Positions 24,491-59,999 of a DNA stretch of 64,000 nucleotides are shown in pieces. The translations under genes and the position numbers were made by a program. The stretch is from Doris montereyensis (taxonomy: Eukaryota > Mollusca > Gastropoda > Nudibranchia > Dorididae), in NCBI GenBank assembly GCA_037039925.1, contig JAXRKP010001260.1, positions 1 to 64,000 on the forward strand. Direction: 5' to 3'. Positions within the stretch are counted from its first letter, which is position 1. Every line of letters starts with the position of its first letter. Below the pieces are notes generated by a model. That model ran no database searches and was not told where the DNA came from. It saw only the letters and a list, made by a program, of their open reading frames with translations.

Positions 24491-25867
24491 CATACTGTCT
24501 AATTTGACATAATCATTAGGAACATTATAAATCTCTCTTTGCTCTCAAAGTGATACAACACTTCGTTATTCCGACCAAGAATCATTTTCAAGCAACAAGT
24601 TAGTACTTTGTAGTTATCCTTTGCCCGTCAATCTGGCAATTGAAATCAGCAACCATTGACACTAGTGACAAAAAAGGTTTTGTTTATGTTGATCAATTTC
24701 ATTTTGTTCTTAGCTTCTTTAAACCAATCATCAGGTCAAACAAAATCATGGAAAAAATCAATACATCCATTGACTTTTTAACATAGACTGTAGAGGACAG
24801 GGAGAAAATTCAATCACTACTTACAACAACCACAACTGATGTATTGATGTCATTACAACTGTCTAATTTTCAAAGAGGTATAATGACACCAGCGCCGGTT
24901 CAGGCAAAAATATCCATGCGTACATTGCATGGGCATACAACTACATTATCTATATGCTGACAGACTATATTATCCAGGACTCCAGAGTCAACTTTGATTA
25001 AAGACATCGCAGTGCTGGCAGGCGCACATTCGGGATGACCCAATCCGTTCCAGTTCCACCCCCCTCTCATAGTCTGCATTAACCACGACATAGGTTACAC
25101 GATGTGCAAGTTGATATCACAGCCGCACAGGCGCGGGCACACACACACACACAATCACTGGCAGCTGCTGAGATCGAGCATCATAGCATTGCCGTGCCAC
25201 GTTATAGTTTGTTTGTTTCTTTGAAGTAACCCTGTCCACCATGGCGCCACATTGTATTATAGTAGGCCTAGACCTGAATAGCGCAGCTTAGAAAAGAAAA
25301 CAAAATACAGTACAGGCTCTTATGCATAATATACGCAAGAAAATAACAATATTGTATCCCACATGATGTAGCCTATATAACACTTAGTATGTAGTGTAGT
25401 ATGAGTCTTACCTACGGGGTGTGTCACAGGGAAACGGATCCAACTCTTCCTTCTTATTACAGTAGTCGCCGCTCAAGTTACGCTTGCGCCCAAGCACACG
25501 TTTTTCCGTTCTGACAAATTTTTCGCTATATAACTATATAAACCCCCATAATTGAACGCACAGTGGCATGGTCTCGCTTCCGGCTAAGTGCACGCTCCTA
25601 TTTCCTCAACAATCACATAACTATAGTCAGGACATGGCAAAATGTATGAATTTAAGCCACATGCGATACGGCGGTGCGAAAGGAGAACACAACAATAAAT
25701 CACTGAAACCCAGCTTACCCTCCGACAGTCATGAACGTAATCATGTCTTAACATCTGGCGAGGCTCTGGCGAAGGCTGTCGAATGTGTGTATGTAGATTA
25801 GTATCAGACAAATCACTGTGCAGACACACTCTCTCTCTCTCACACACACACACAGATGCGCATATAC

Positions 25868-26099
<232 letters not shown>

Positions 26100-26763
26100 C
26101 TTCTATTAATAGAGTTCACATTGTAATTAGTGATAACAGCACAACCACAACATGTATTATGTGTTGTGCATGTAGTAATGTACTGTAGTACATGTAATAA
26201 TAATGTCAGAAGCCCAAGTACAGCAAGCTTAAGCTTGCTCTCAACCACTGTGCACTTGGCGGCAACTACTGTATGACATTTTTATTATATTTATGTTGGA
26301 GTTTTTCAGGTGGATACGAATTTTTTCCTTTGATATACAATGTGCGGTGCTGCAATTTGTTCCTGTTGTAGCAGAGTTGGACATCAGTGGATGCCACTCT
26401 AAATCTAAGCGTGCATATTTTTTATAGCTTATTTATAGAGATTAAAGTGGAGATTTGAAAAAGTCTCCGAGATCCTGTTGTATCAGATGTTGTTGTATCA
26501 GCCTACGCACACAGACAAACTTGCAGAGAACATTCAATAGGATGAGATAGAGACATTTCACGTTTTGCATTCATTCTATATTTACAAAAATAGACGCTTT
26601 GTTTTGGTCTATGTTCATCTCTACCAGGACTGCTGTCTTAATGGAATATTATTTTATATGTATATCAACGGATTGGCTTTTTTGGTGTCATTTTCAAAGT
26701 CTTTACAATGATATACATGTACTTATATCAAACTATTCACCTATTGTCTGGCTGGCTATTTTC

Positions 26764-26815
26764 TTTCTTTCTTTCTTTCTTTATCAGTTCCCATTCTACC
26801 TTCCGGTGTATGGGT
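26764..26815 (-). mobile_element. 52-bp LINE 3'-end insertion with target duplication
   Basis: Only the family 3' terminus (CCCATACACCGGAAGGTAGA, GGAACTGATAAAGAAAGAAA tail, minus orientation) is present. It is flanked by CTGGCTATTTTC at 26752-26763 and 26816-26827. It is an extremely 5'-truncated retrotransposition product. Confidence 0.85.
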
Positions 26816-27179
26816 CTGGCTATTTTCATGAAAAAAACCAAAAAACCTTTGGTTTTACACTTCATCAGACAGCCATTATTTTCTGTTGTGGAATCCAAAA
26901 TCAAGGCACTTGAATGGCTTCAAAATATTAACCGTTTCTTAAGGCCACCTGTGGACAGATAAAAATTTAATTAGAAGGAATTTGAGAGTACTGCACACAA
27001 TGTAAGAAGTTGTTGGAAGGGAAAACAAATTTTGCCCACATAACTACAATTACGAGTTATGTCCACTCATAAAAACTTTTGCAAAAACATTGCTTTCATC
27101 TTTTCTATAATAAAAGAAGAAAATGTCGAGGTAGACCCCCATATGGGTTTCCCTTGTCTTGGTGTCCAGTGACAGCTCG

Positions 27180-27700
27180 TGCCTGTAGTCGTCCTCCTCT
27201 CTCTCCTCTTCTGTTCGTCTTATAAATTTTCATCATCATTGTTGTCTTCACTTGTTTTTCCTCGTCATTTTCTTTGTCCTCATCTTCTTTTATTTCTATT
27301 GCTGGTATATCTTTATCACCTTTTTCTTTTTTCTGTCTCTATCGCCTTTTTTAATTTTTTCATCTTCTCCATTTTAGTCGCCTTTCTTAATTTTTTGGTC
27401 TTTTCCATCTTTGTCGCTTTTTCAACTTTTTCATCTTCTCTGTCTTTTTCATTTTTCTTTATCCATCTTTGTCATTTGACTTCATCTTTTATAATTCTTT
27501 CGTCTTCGTTGGTTTTTCATTACTTTATATCTTTGATGCCTCTTTCTCTTTCATATCTTTGTCACCTTTTTTCACTTTTTTCACCTTTCTTCAATTGCTT
27601 TTTGTCATCTATCTTTGTCTTGTCACATTTGTTGCCTTCATCATCATTTCTGTCTTCTCTGTCTTTGTCACTTTTCTTCATCTTTTGTATTTTTAATCGC
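27180..27700. repeat. T-rich low-complexity repeats
   Basis: Degenerate copies of TTTGTCRCCTTTTTCATCTTC-like words make a pyrimidine-rich tract. The 189-codon open frame over it is hydrophobic (Phe/Ser/Leu) because of composition. Confidence 0.65.
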
Positions 27701-28532
27701 CTTGTTCGTTTCTTCAATACACACCTCCATCAACCTCATAAGTTATAGTTTACGTTTAATACTAAGACGTCATAATCTTATCTTTTGAAATTATAAATTA
27801 AAATAAATTTGTTAACTGATCTAGTTTTATAATAATCAGGAATAAATAAAGAAAGCAATTGAAAGTTAGTTTAACAAATGATGACAATTTAACTTAGCTC
27901 TGAGGGAAGCAAAATACAATAGTGGCTGGATAAACGCGTCAAATGTCTATGAGTAAAAGATGTCAATCAATTTGATTGATTATCCCCCTCTACCTAAACA
28001 TGCACTTAATAAGATTTGAAAGCCAATCATTGAAGAGCTTTGTTGAACTTTACGCCCCGCCCTCACACCCTTACTCTCTCTGTCACCTTTCCTAGTCATT
28101 GATTGTATTATTGTCCCTTCACTGTCGCAGCAAATCATATCGTAGTCTATTGTCTCAATCCTATAGAGATGTGATTCAGACTTGCAATCAATATATTTGG
28201 GATCTGGAGAATAAAGCCTGGACAGCCAGTTTATCACCACCCGGAAATCACAGAAAATATGACCGGGATAGAGAATGTCAGCTAGACACCATGACATGAG
28301 ACTGTCTGACACTTTAGTCTTGGTAGCGCTTGGATATAAAACAAAGTTGGACATTGCAGAAGAAGACTGACACATTTGTCCTAGTATTGTTCGCTACAAT
28401 GCTTATTGTTATTTCTAACAAAAGACATCACCAACTACACAACAAATGACCCATTCTCAAGCCAATAATGGATAGGTGTGAAGTTGCATTACAGAGAAAA
28501 AGAGTGTCTTTTTGCATGTCAACCATGTTTTA

Positions 28533-28868
28533 CGTTTTACACATACTGTTATTATACCATGTTTTTACACATACTGTTATTATACTATGTTTTTACACAT
28601 ACTGTTATTATACCATGTTTTTACACATACTGTTATTATACCATGTTTTTACACATACTGTTATTATACCATGTTTTTACACATACTGTTATTATACCAT
28701 GTTTTTACACATACTGTTATTATACCATGTTTTTACATACTGTTGTTATACCATGCTTTTACACATACTGTTATTATACCATGTTTTTACACATACTGTT
28801 ATTATACCATGTTTTTACACATACTGTTATTATACCATGTTTTTACATACTGTTTTACATAATGTAAA
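28533..28868 (+). repeat. 28-bp minisatellite
   Basis: GTTTTTACACATACTGTTAT + TATACCAT repeated about 12 times, nearly perfect, with a 26-bp variant near 28733. Since 28 is not a multiple of 3 and the unit lacks stops, all plus frames are open across it. Confidence 0.95.
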
Positions 28869-28869
28869 A

Positions 28870-30990
28870 ATTTGGTCAACAGATACAGGTGTGCCTTTAT
28901 ACAGAGTGTGCATTTATATCATGCGCTTTTTACCTGGCAACTACTGTGGTAACAAATCTTCATCATAGGACACGCAAAAACCCAATCAAATTACCTTTTT
29001 AATGATTAAAAAATTAGTCCAAACCACAATGTTGTTATTTTGTTCCCATTGCATGTCTTGAAGGTATTCACTGTATTTCTAGAAAATGTTGATACCAAAA
29101 TCATCCTTGGAACTTGATTTTTAACAAAAAGAACGCAAAAACATTGTCCGTGATCCGTGCAAAAATCCACGATATATATTACATAAGATTTGTCCTTCAA
29201 ACGATCAAATATACGCTACTTTCGTGTCTTTAAAAATATTGGAGGCCTTGATCCAATAGAGAGTCCCCAGTTACAGACAAGATAAAAAATGCAGACTTCG
29301 ATTTTTCTTCCCAACTTTAAGCTTAATAATAATAATAATAATGTTTAGATATATATAGCGCACTATACATAGAAATGCTCTAGGCACTTTACAACGTCAA
29401 TAATCCACAATTGAGTCAATTGATAACAAGTTTACATATATCTCTAAAAAGAATGTCTTCAACATTATCTTATAGGAATAAATGTTTTTGTTGTTCTTGA
29501 TGACAATTGTGAGCCAAGCAGTGGACTTACTTGTTTAGATCCTTTAACACATTCAACTCTCACTCAAGCGGCACTATTTTTTTCCATTTACTACATTCTA
29601 ATTCTAAAGACTAAAGCAGTTATTAAATTGTAACCCAAAAGGCATAAGATACGGTTTGCAGCCCTATTCTATGTTTTATTATGTTTTTTGCCTCTCATGA
29701 AAAATTACATCAGGCGGACTTACAAGTTTACAAGTTTTTCATTGACGATATGCTCATTTGAGGATGTTAGAAAGCAATGCCATTTTCAACTTAATGAAAG
29801 AATGAAAAATTTGTTTCTGCGAGCTCATCATGCTCATATCTCAGCTATTTATCACTATTTTCTTGTTCTTCATCCTCCTAATCATCACTTAGATCAGTTA
29901 AAATTTCTTCAATATCTGAGCTTTCATCATTTTCATCACAATTTAGGGTTATTCATCTCTCGCTCAATTCACGGCGTCAGCTTTCCATGCATTGAAATGC
30001 CATTTCGCCGGTTGACAATAGAGCTGTAGCGAGTTTGCAATACTGCTCGCAACATTTTGACACAAGACTAAAGCCTCAAGAAGAGTCAATACTGCTTGCA
30101 GTCTTGCTGGCATCCCAGACACAGTGTTACACTCACACACAGTCAGAGCGAGGTCACCTCTCTTGCTTTGAAAACCTGTAAGAATTTTACTTTTGGCGAA
30201 CTGAATTGAGTGTTACTGGGTGTTGCATCAATCCGAGCAGATTCAAGAATTCAAATGTAGTAAGATTTTGCATCATTGCGAGCAGATTCATGTATTGTAC
30301 GCGAAGTGAATTGGGGCTTGATAGGGATTAGATTCTAACAACACTCACATGACCTGCTCGCTGTGACGCAACAGCTAGCAAGATACCGATTAAGATACAA
30401 ATCAGTTTGCAGTGTGCAAAAACCGGAAAGTCTTGCATCTTGCAATACTCTGAAACTGTGAGCTCAATACAGCTCTAGTTGATAACTCCTAACTTTGAAA
30501 AATCTTAGAAATTGACCAAACCACGTAGAAGAGTTTTGTTTCCATCTAAAAAGTCTCGAGAATAGGTTAAAGGTTACAATAAGTCGCAACCTCATGAGAT
30601 TTGTTGCTAGAATGCTTTGTAAATAAGCTTGCTATTTTCTGATGTCGGCAGGAGTTACTGAACCCATTGAGCAGGACGCTGACAGGCCACTAGCCGGCAT
30701 TAAGCAGAATTGGGTTAAGCTCTCAAAAAACTTTTAAAAGATCTCACTATGGTAAAGAAAGACAAGGCTTCCTGGTATTATCGGAAATGTTATTTTTAGC
30801 TCAATCTGTTCGCTATATTTAATTATTTTAATATTTTATGCCTTTACATCCTAAGTCTAAGCAGCCAGACAGTAAGTCTTCTCCTAGATCCAATGCAAGG
30901 AAATAATTCTGTCCAAAAAATAACCTAAATTTTCACAAATTAATTTAACACACTTCCCATTGATCAATTTGATTTCTTTTGAATTTCTTT
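28870..30990. other. Intergenic sequence, no gene seen
   Basis: Contains (AAT)n at 29324-29342 followed by a widespread marine-invertebrate style motif (ATATAGCGCACTATACATAG, 29355-29374). Near 30190-30300 there are two loose copies of a TGCATCA..GAGCAGATTCA word. On the minus strand near 29900 an acidic stretch (DIEEILTDLSDD) is interrupted by stops and is not assignable. Confidence 0.5.
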
Positions 30991-30999
30991 TTAGTTTTG

Positions 31000-31300
31000 A
31001 TTTGATTTGACCAAACACAACTAAGGTGATCTTGGGGTTTTGGTAGGATTTTTAATTTTGTCTGTACTGCCCTGTAGACAGCCAAGGGATCTTTAACGTG
31101 CACAGTTTTGTGATCTGCACACAGGACCTCCTTTTTATCGTCCATCTCCGATGGGACTAGGTGTCGATCCACCGACCTGGATCAGGGTGACAGATTTTGT
31201 TCGAAAAAAACTCGAGAAAAATTGTCAACAGTTGGCTTCAAACCCACAAACTTTTGGTTGAGAGGTCGACACCTTGCCTCTGGACTACAGAGACCCAAAA
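31000..31300. repeat. SINE-like dispersed repeat, copy 1
   Basis: GGATCTTTAACGTGCA, CACACAGGACCTCCTTTTTA and GATGGGACTAGGTG occur in the same order at 49140-49320. The right part (TTGGTTGAGAGGTCGACACC) looks tRNA-like. Non-coding. Confidence 0.55.
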
Positions 31301-31896
31301 AAAAAATTTAAAAATAAAAAAATTAAACTGTAACATGAATACAAACATTTAGAACATAAAAAAAATACAACACTGAAACAAATAATTGTTGACATTAGAA
31401 ACTTGATCATTCCACTCATTGTGTCAGCTCTGGCTGCTCAATCTGGTTGAGTTCAAAGTCACACCTATTATCATCAGCACTATTATACCACATGATTCAT
31501 CAAATACGTTTGCATTGTCAGAACCATCTTCTTCAGCCAAACTATCTTTATATGACACTGCAACCCATAAATGTATGAGTCTAGGAATTTCAAGATCATG
31601 CTTGCTAGAAAATGTCAATAAACTAAATACGATAACTCCGGAACTTTTGGTCGATTTCCATGTTGTGAAAACGAAAATGTTGCTCAAAGTCCAGGAAACG
31701 AGATTCAACTCGAGATCTCGTGAAAATCACGACTCTTAGTTTTGTTTTTTGTACTTTCATTACTAGGGCCCATTAAAGCTGAGCGAGGCGCTTTCCGGCG
31801 TGTTAGGGTGGAGAATAAGAATATGTTATATTTTCCATTGCTATTGTCATCATCAACATCATGTAGAAGTTCTAAGAATGATTTTATGCCATATTT

Positions 31897-53928
<22,032 letters not shown>

Positions 53929-54527
53929 TTTTTGGTGTGTATTGTTTGAGGGTTGTTTTTTTTTTCGCTAGATCTGACGACTAGACCTACATGAAGATCT
54001 AGACTAGAGCTGGATAGTGTCAATGTTAACCGTTTCGTTCGAGCCCCAAGCCGACTTCGATATCAATTCAGGCTGAATCTAAAAAAAACCTGATTGAATG
54101 GCCACTGAATCTATTCAATTGTAATATTATAGTTCAGCAGTTAGCTTCAACAGGAACATGTTTTCATTCGAAAAACACATCGATCTTTTTCAGAGAATTT
54201 TCCATGTAAAAATGTCAATGGATACGGACAAAAAACCCACCGGACAAAACCCCATAATCTCCCAACCGCATTGATAAATCCACCTGACATAAACCCCATC
54301 ACGAACCAAAAAAAAACCCCGCCACTACTAGACAATTTATATACATTCGCACCTTCAGTGTAATTTTTGTCTTGATTGATACTTCCTTTCATTCATTCTC
54401 TATCATTTCTTCTTTCTAGACCCAGTGAGATATAGATCTAGTCTTACATTTATCCTATTTTTTCGTTCTTGTTTCCCATACTCACACGTCTCTCTCTCTC
54501 CCTTTCTTTCTTCCCTGCCTTTTTTTT

Positions 54528-54529
<2 letters not shown>

Positions 54530-54620
<91 letters not shown>

Positions 54621-54628
54621 CCTCTCCC

Positions 54629-54709
<81 letters not shown>

Positions 54710-54720
54710 ATATATATATA
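54530..54720. repeat. (CT)n then (TA)n microsatellites
   Basis: About 130 bp of CT (with a CCTCCCTC break at 54617) continues into about 60 bp of TA. Confidence 0.97.
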
Positions 54721-54809
54721 TCCCTCTGTCTCTGTGTGTGTGCGTGTGTGTCTGCTGGTGTTCGTAGGAGATCGACAGGGAAGATACATCTCTCCTTCCA
54801 TGATTCTCA

Positions 54810-57800
54810 TGGCTAAGGGAGTTAACCCTGACAGAAAATAACAACCTGCTGCCATGGAGGCTGGTCTTGAATGACCAAAGGCTAAGGAAGTTAGCCCTGA
54901 CAGAAAACAAGGTCTGGTAGGGGGCCTGAAGATGGCATCCCGCCATCTACCTAGGGTACAGTGGGCTAATCCCCTGCTTATCCGAAACTTAACTGGTGCA
55001 GAGAAATAAATATAATGTAGTCGGCTTGGACCTTTCGACGACGGAAACGGAAACGAACACGGATTGTGATTTTTGGAACATGGAACGTTAGGGCAATAAA
55101 TGGAAAAGAGTTACAATTAGTTGAAGAAAAAGAAAAAATCAAAGTAGACATTCTGGCTATTACAGAAAAAAGCAAAAAAGGACAAGAATAGAAAATGTAG
55201 GACCACATTATATTCTAATCTTCTCAGGAGTAGATGTCAAAGATAGACCTAGAGCAGGAGTAGGTCTCCTGGTGCATATAAGGCATTAAAAGCTAATAGA
55301 AAGCTGGAAAGTTATAAGCCCACGGCTATTAGAGGTAAATATTAAACCAAAATGAAGAGAAATTAAATTATTAATAGCTTATGGACCAAATGAAGAAAAT
55401 ACTTTCGAAAATGATTTACAGATAGCTGCAGAGAATATTAAACACAAACGGGAACTAATGGTTTTATGAGATTTAAACGCTAGAGTAGACAACACTATAG
55501 AAACGTCAGGAGGAGTAATAAGTAAAGAAGGAGAGACAACTTCTACAAATGGCTGCCAAGGGGTCCCTGGGGAACTCGCAGCTTTCACACGCTTTCGATG
55601 ATGATGAGAGAGACTAATAAATGTTTGCCTAAAGAATAACATGAAAATAGCCAACACCTTTTTTCCTCATAAAGATATCCACAAATATACAAGAGTAAAT
55701 GAAGACAGGTGTGAACAGTCAATCATAGAGTACATAATAGTTAGCACTTTTTTACAGTACATTGGATGCAAGAGTAAACAGAGGAGCAGAAATATTTACT
55801 GATCATCACCTAGTGATTGCCAAAATGAGATTACTGACTGAAGAAAAAAAACAGAAAAGGAAAGAGAAGAAAGCTACTAAACTCAAAATAGAGGAACTAA
55901 ATAAACCAATAGTAAAAGAGATATACCAATCTATGATAAAAAGATTTATCGGTGAAAGGCAGATGGCTCTGGATGATAGCACAATAGAAGAACAGTGGTA
56001 ATTGTGTAAAGAAACACTCCTCATTTGTACTGACGCTAGTCACTGTGGTAGGAAACAAATTAAAGGAGATGGGAAAAGAATAGCATGGTGGAATGAGAAT
56101 GTCAAAACTAAGATCAAAGAAAAGAAGGATGCCTGGAAAAAATACTTGCAAACAAAGAGACCAGAGGATAGGATAGATAACGTGAATAAAAGAACTATCG
56201 CCAAAGAGGAAGTGGGCTATGAAAAGCATGAGAATGACCAAAGCATGCCCAATACGACAAATTAAGAATGCCAAAGGAGAAATAATGAAAGAAGACAGTG
56301 AAATCATGGAAGTGTGGAGAAAGTATTTTCAACAATTACATAATCCCTCCAGAACATATGAAACAATCATTATTAGTAGGAGTAACAAGTAATCCAGAGG
56401 AGACAGCTGAAGATGTAGATATATCAATGGAAGAAATCCAAACAGCTATAAGAAAAATGAAATTAGGAAAAACCCAAGGAGCAGGTCAAGTTTATCCAGA
56501 AATGATTAAAAACCAGAGGCAGACAAACTACTACATGCAATATGTCAACAAGCATGGAAGTCCAAACAGGTGCCAGACGACTGAAAAAAGGTAACGGTAG
56601 TACCAACACATATGAAAGGATCAACTATGGAATGCTCAAACTATAGAGGGATATCACTACTTAGCGTACCAGGAAAAGTGTGTGCCAGGATACTGGAAAT
56701 GAGACTAATGAAAAGAGTAGAAGATCAGATTGAAGAGCATCAGAGCGGATTAAGACCAGGAGGAAGTGTATAAGACCATATATTTACAATTAGACAAATA
56801 ATAGAAAAATTCGTTGAGAGAAACATTAACCTACACCTGTGTTTTAGTTTTATAGATCTAGAACAGGCGTTTGACACTGTGAGGAGGGACGAACTATGGC
56901 ATTCCTTAAAAAAGAACACAATGTAGACCAAAATTTAATAGCAGCCATTATAAGTTTTTACAATAAACCAACATGTGCAGTGAGAGTAGCTGGAAACACA
57001 TCTGCAGAATTTGATGTAGATATAGGGGTAAGACAGGGTTGTATCCTAAGTCCTCTTTAGTTTATCACATTTATGGATTCAGTTGCAAAGGCATCCTCAA
57101 AAAATGAAGAAAATGAATGTAGGTATGTGGAAACTCAAATCAGTAAATGTATCAATGCTTTCATTTGCCAATGATTTAGTTCTGGGAAAATCAAAAAGTG
57201 ACTTTCAGTCGAATATCAACATTATAAACAATGAACTAAATAAAAGAGGAATGAGAGTAAATACAAAGAAAACAAAAACAATGTTGTAACTAGGGAAGCT
57301 AAAACACAAAATCTTAAATTAGGCAGGGAGAATTTAGAACAAGTCCAAAGCTACAATTACCTAGGAGTAATGAGGCGAAATATGACAATAAGTGACAACT
57401 CCACTAATAAAGACAGAGCAAATTTATTAGTGGAGTTGTCACTTATTGTCATATTTCGCCTTTGACTTCACTCCACTGTGGCTCCTTCGTATTATTCACA
57501 ACTAGGAGTAATGATTAACTCTGAGGAAAACTAAGAGAAGAAATCAGCCAGAGAATCCAAAAGGCAAGTGCAATATATAACCATCTAGGAAAGGCATTTG
57601 TAGCTAAACAAGAATTGTCAACAATAAAAATGGCAGTATACAACACAGTTTATTGCCCTACTCTCCTCTGTTGCAGTGAAACCTGAACTTTAGACAGTAG
57701 AGAATACAATAGAGTACAGGCAGCCGAAATGAAATATCTAAGAAGAGTAGTAGAGACAAAATCAGAAACACAACAACAAGAGATCAAACCAAAGTAGATG

Positions 57801-58100
57801 GCATAAAAACTAAGATAGAAATAAATCAATTGAGATGGTTTGGGCATGTAAACAAAATGAATGACAATAGAATAGCTAAATCAGTATACAATGCTAAAGC
57901 CCAAGGTAAAAGATAAAAAGGCAGACCTCGGAGAAAGTGGGAAGAAGATATAAAAGAGACATTGAAGAATAGAAATTTAACATTTTTGGAAGGAAACAGA
58001 AAATGCTAGAACAGGGCATCCTGGAGAAAGATCCTCTCGGGCATCTGAACCCATACACCGAAAGGTAGAATGGGAACTGATAAAGAATGGAAGAACTGTA
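54810..58100 (+). mobile_element. RTE-like LINE, longest copy (EN + RT)
   Basis: 3.3 kb, plus orientation. The 5' part has two 60-bp-type units and AGGGGGCCTGAAG...CATCTACCTAGG. The endonuclease begins FGTWNVRAINGKELQLVEEK (about 55068), with GVDVKDRPRAGVGLLVH and LLIAYGPNEEN. The middle has RGAEIFTDHHLVIAKMRLLT. RT has YRGISLLSVPGKVCARILEM, IGVRQGCILSPL and SFANDLVL (Asn where the catalytic FADD is expected). The 3' terminus is CCATACACCGAAAGGTAGAA at 58052-58071. It is frame-broken and carries a 128-bp insertion (57374-57501). Confidence 0.88.
57374..57501. mobile_element. 128-bp insertion with a perfect 39-nt hairpin
   Basis: CTAGGAGTAATGA (13 bp) flanks both sides (57361-57373, 57502-57514). 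Arms 57373-57411 and 57423-57461 are exact reverse complements around an 11-nt spacer; the last 40 bp are unique. Two other LINE copies in the window (44905-44925; 2430-2455 reversed) show the uninterrupted site. Confidence 0.85.
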
Positions 58101-58409
58101 GGATGCAACCGGCCGTTGATGACAAGGAGGCACCGAGACGGGATATTATGGACCGTAAAGTCACATTATTCCTACTCCGACCACAATTGTGAAGACCTTG
58201 TGCAAATAGTAAAGTTGAGATTGAATTACTGCATTTCTATATTATCATCCTCATTTAGTGTTGAAGTGGACTTCGTTTACAGTTTTTAAAAACAGAATGT
58301 TAATATCATGTTTAATTGATACAAATAATATAGTTTCGAAGGCAAACTTTCCTATCAAAAGCGTAGTATTTTGCCCGATTTCTTGGAGTATGACCGGTTC
58401 TTCTGTCAT

Positions 58410-59880
<1,471 letters not shown>

Positions 59881-59999
59881 TTGAACAATTTTCTTGATTT
59901 TTTTTTTTGGGGGGGGGGGGGGGTAAATCGCATTGCCCTGGTCCAGATAGGTGGATCAATAATGCCAAAAATGTATGCATTCATACTAGAAAAAAAGTT

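Noticed and set aside
24900..25091. 63-codon minus frame with Trp-rich start
   Set aside because: No family resemblance, no splice signals in fitting places, and length is within chance.
27179..27748. 189-codon hydrophobic frame resembling a membrane protein
   Set aside because: The T-rich low-complexity tract yields Phe/Leu/Ser by composition; there is no domain pattern and neighbouring frames are also open.
29688..30029. 113-codon plus frame and an acidic minus-strand stretch
   Set aside because: No recognisable motif, and the minus stretch is interrupted by stops within 30 codons.
31741..31815. Possible last CDK7 exon (frame PNTPESASLSFNGP-stop)
   Set aside because: No AG acceptor precedes it and it does not resemble the basic CDK7 C-terminus.
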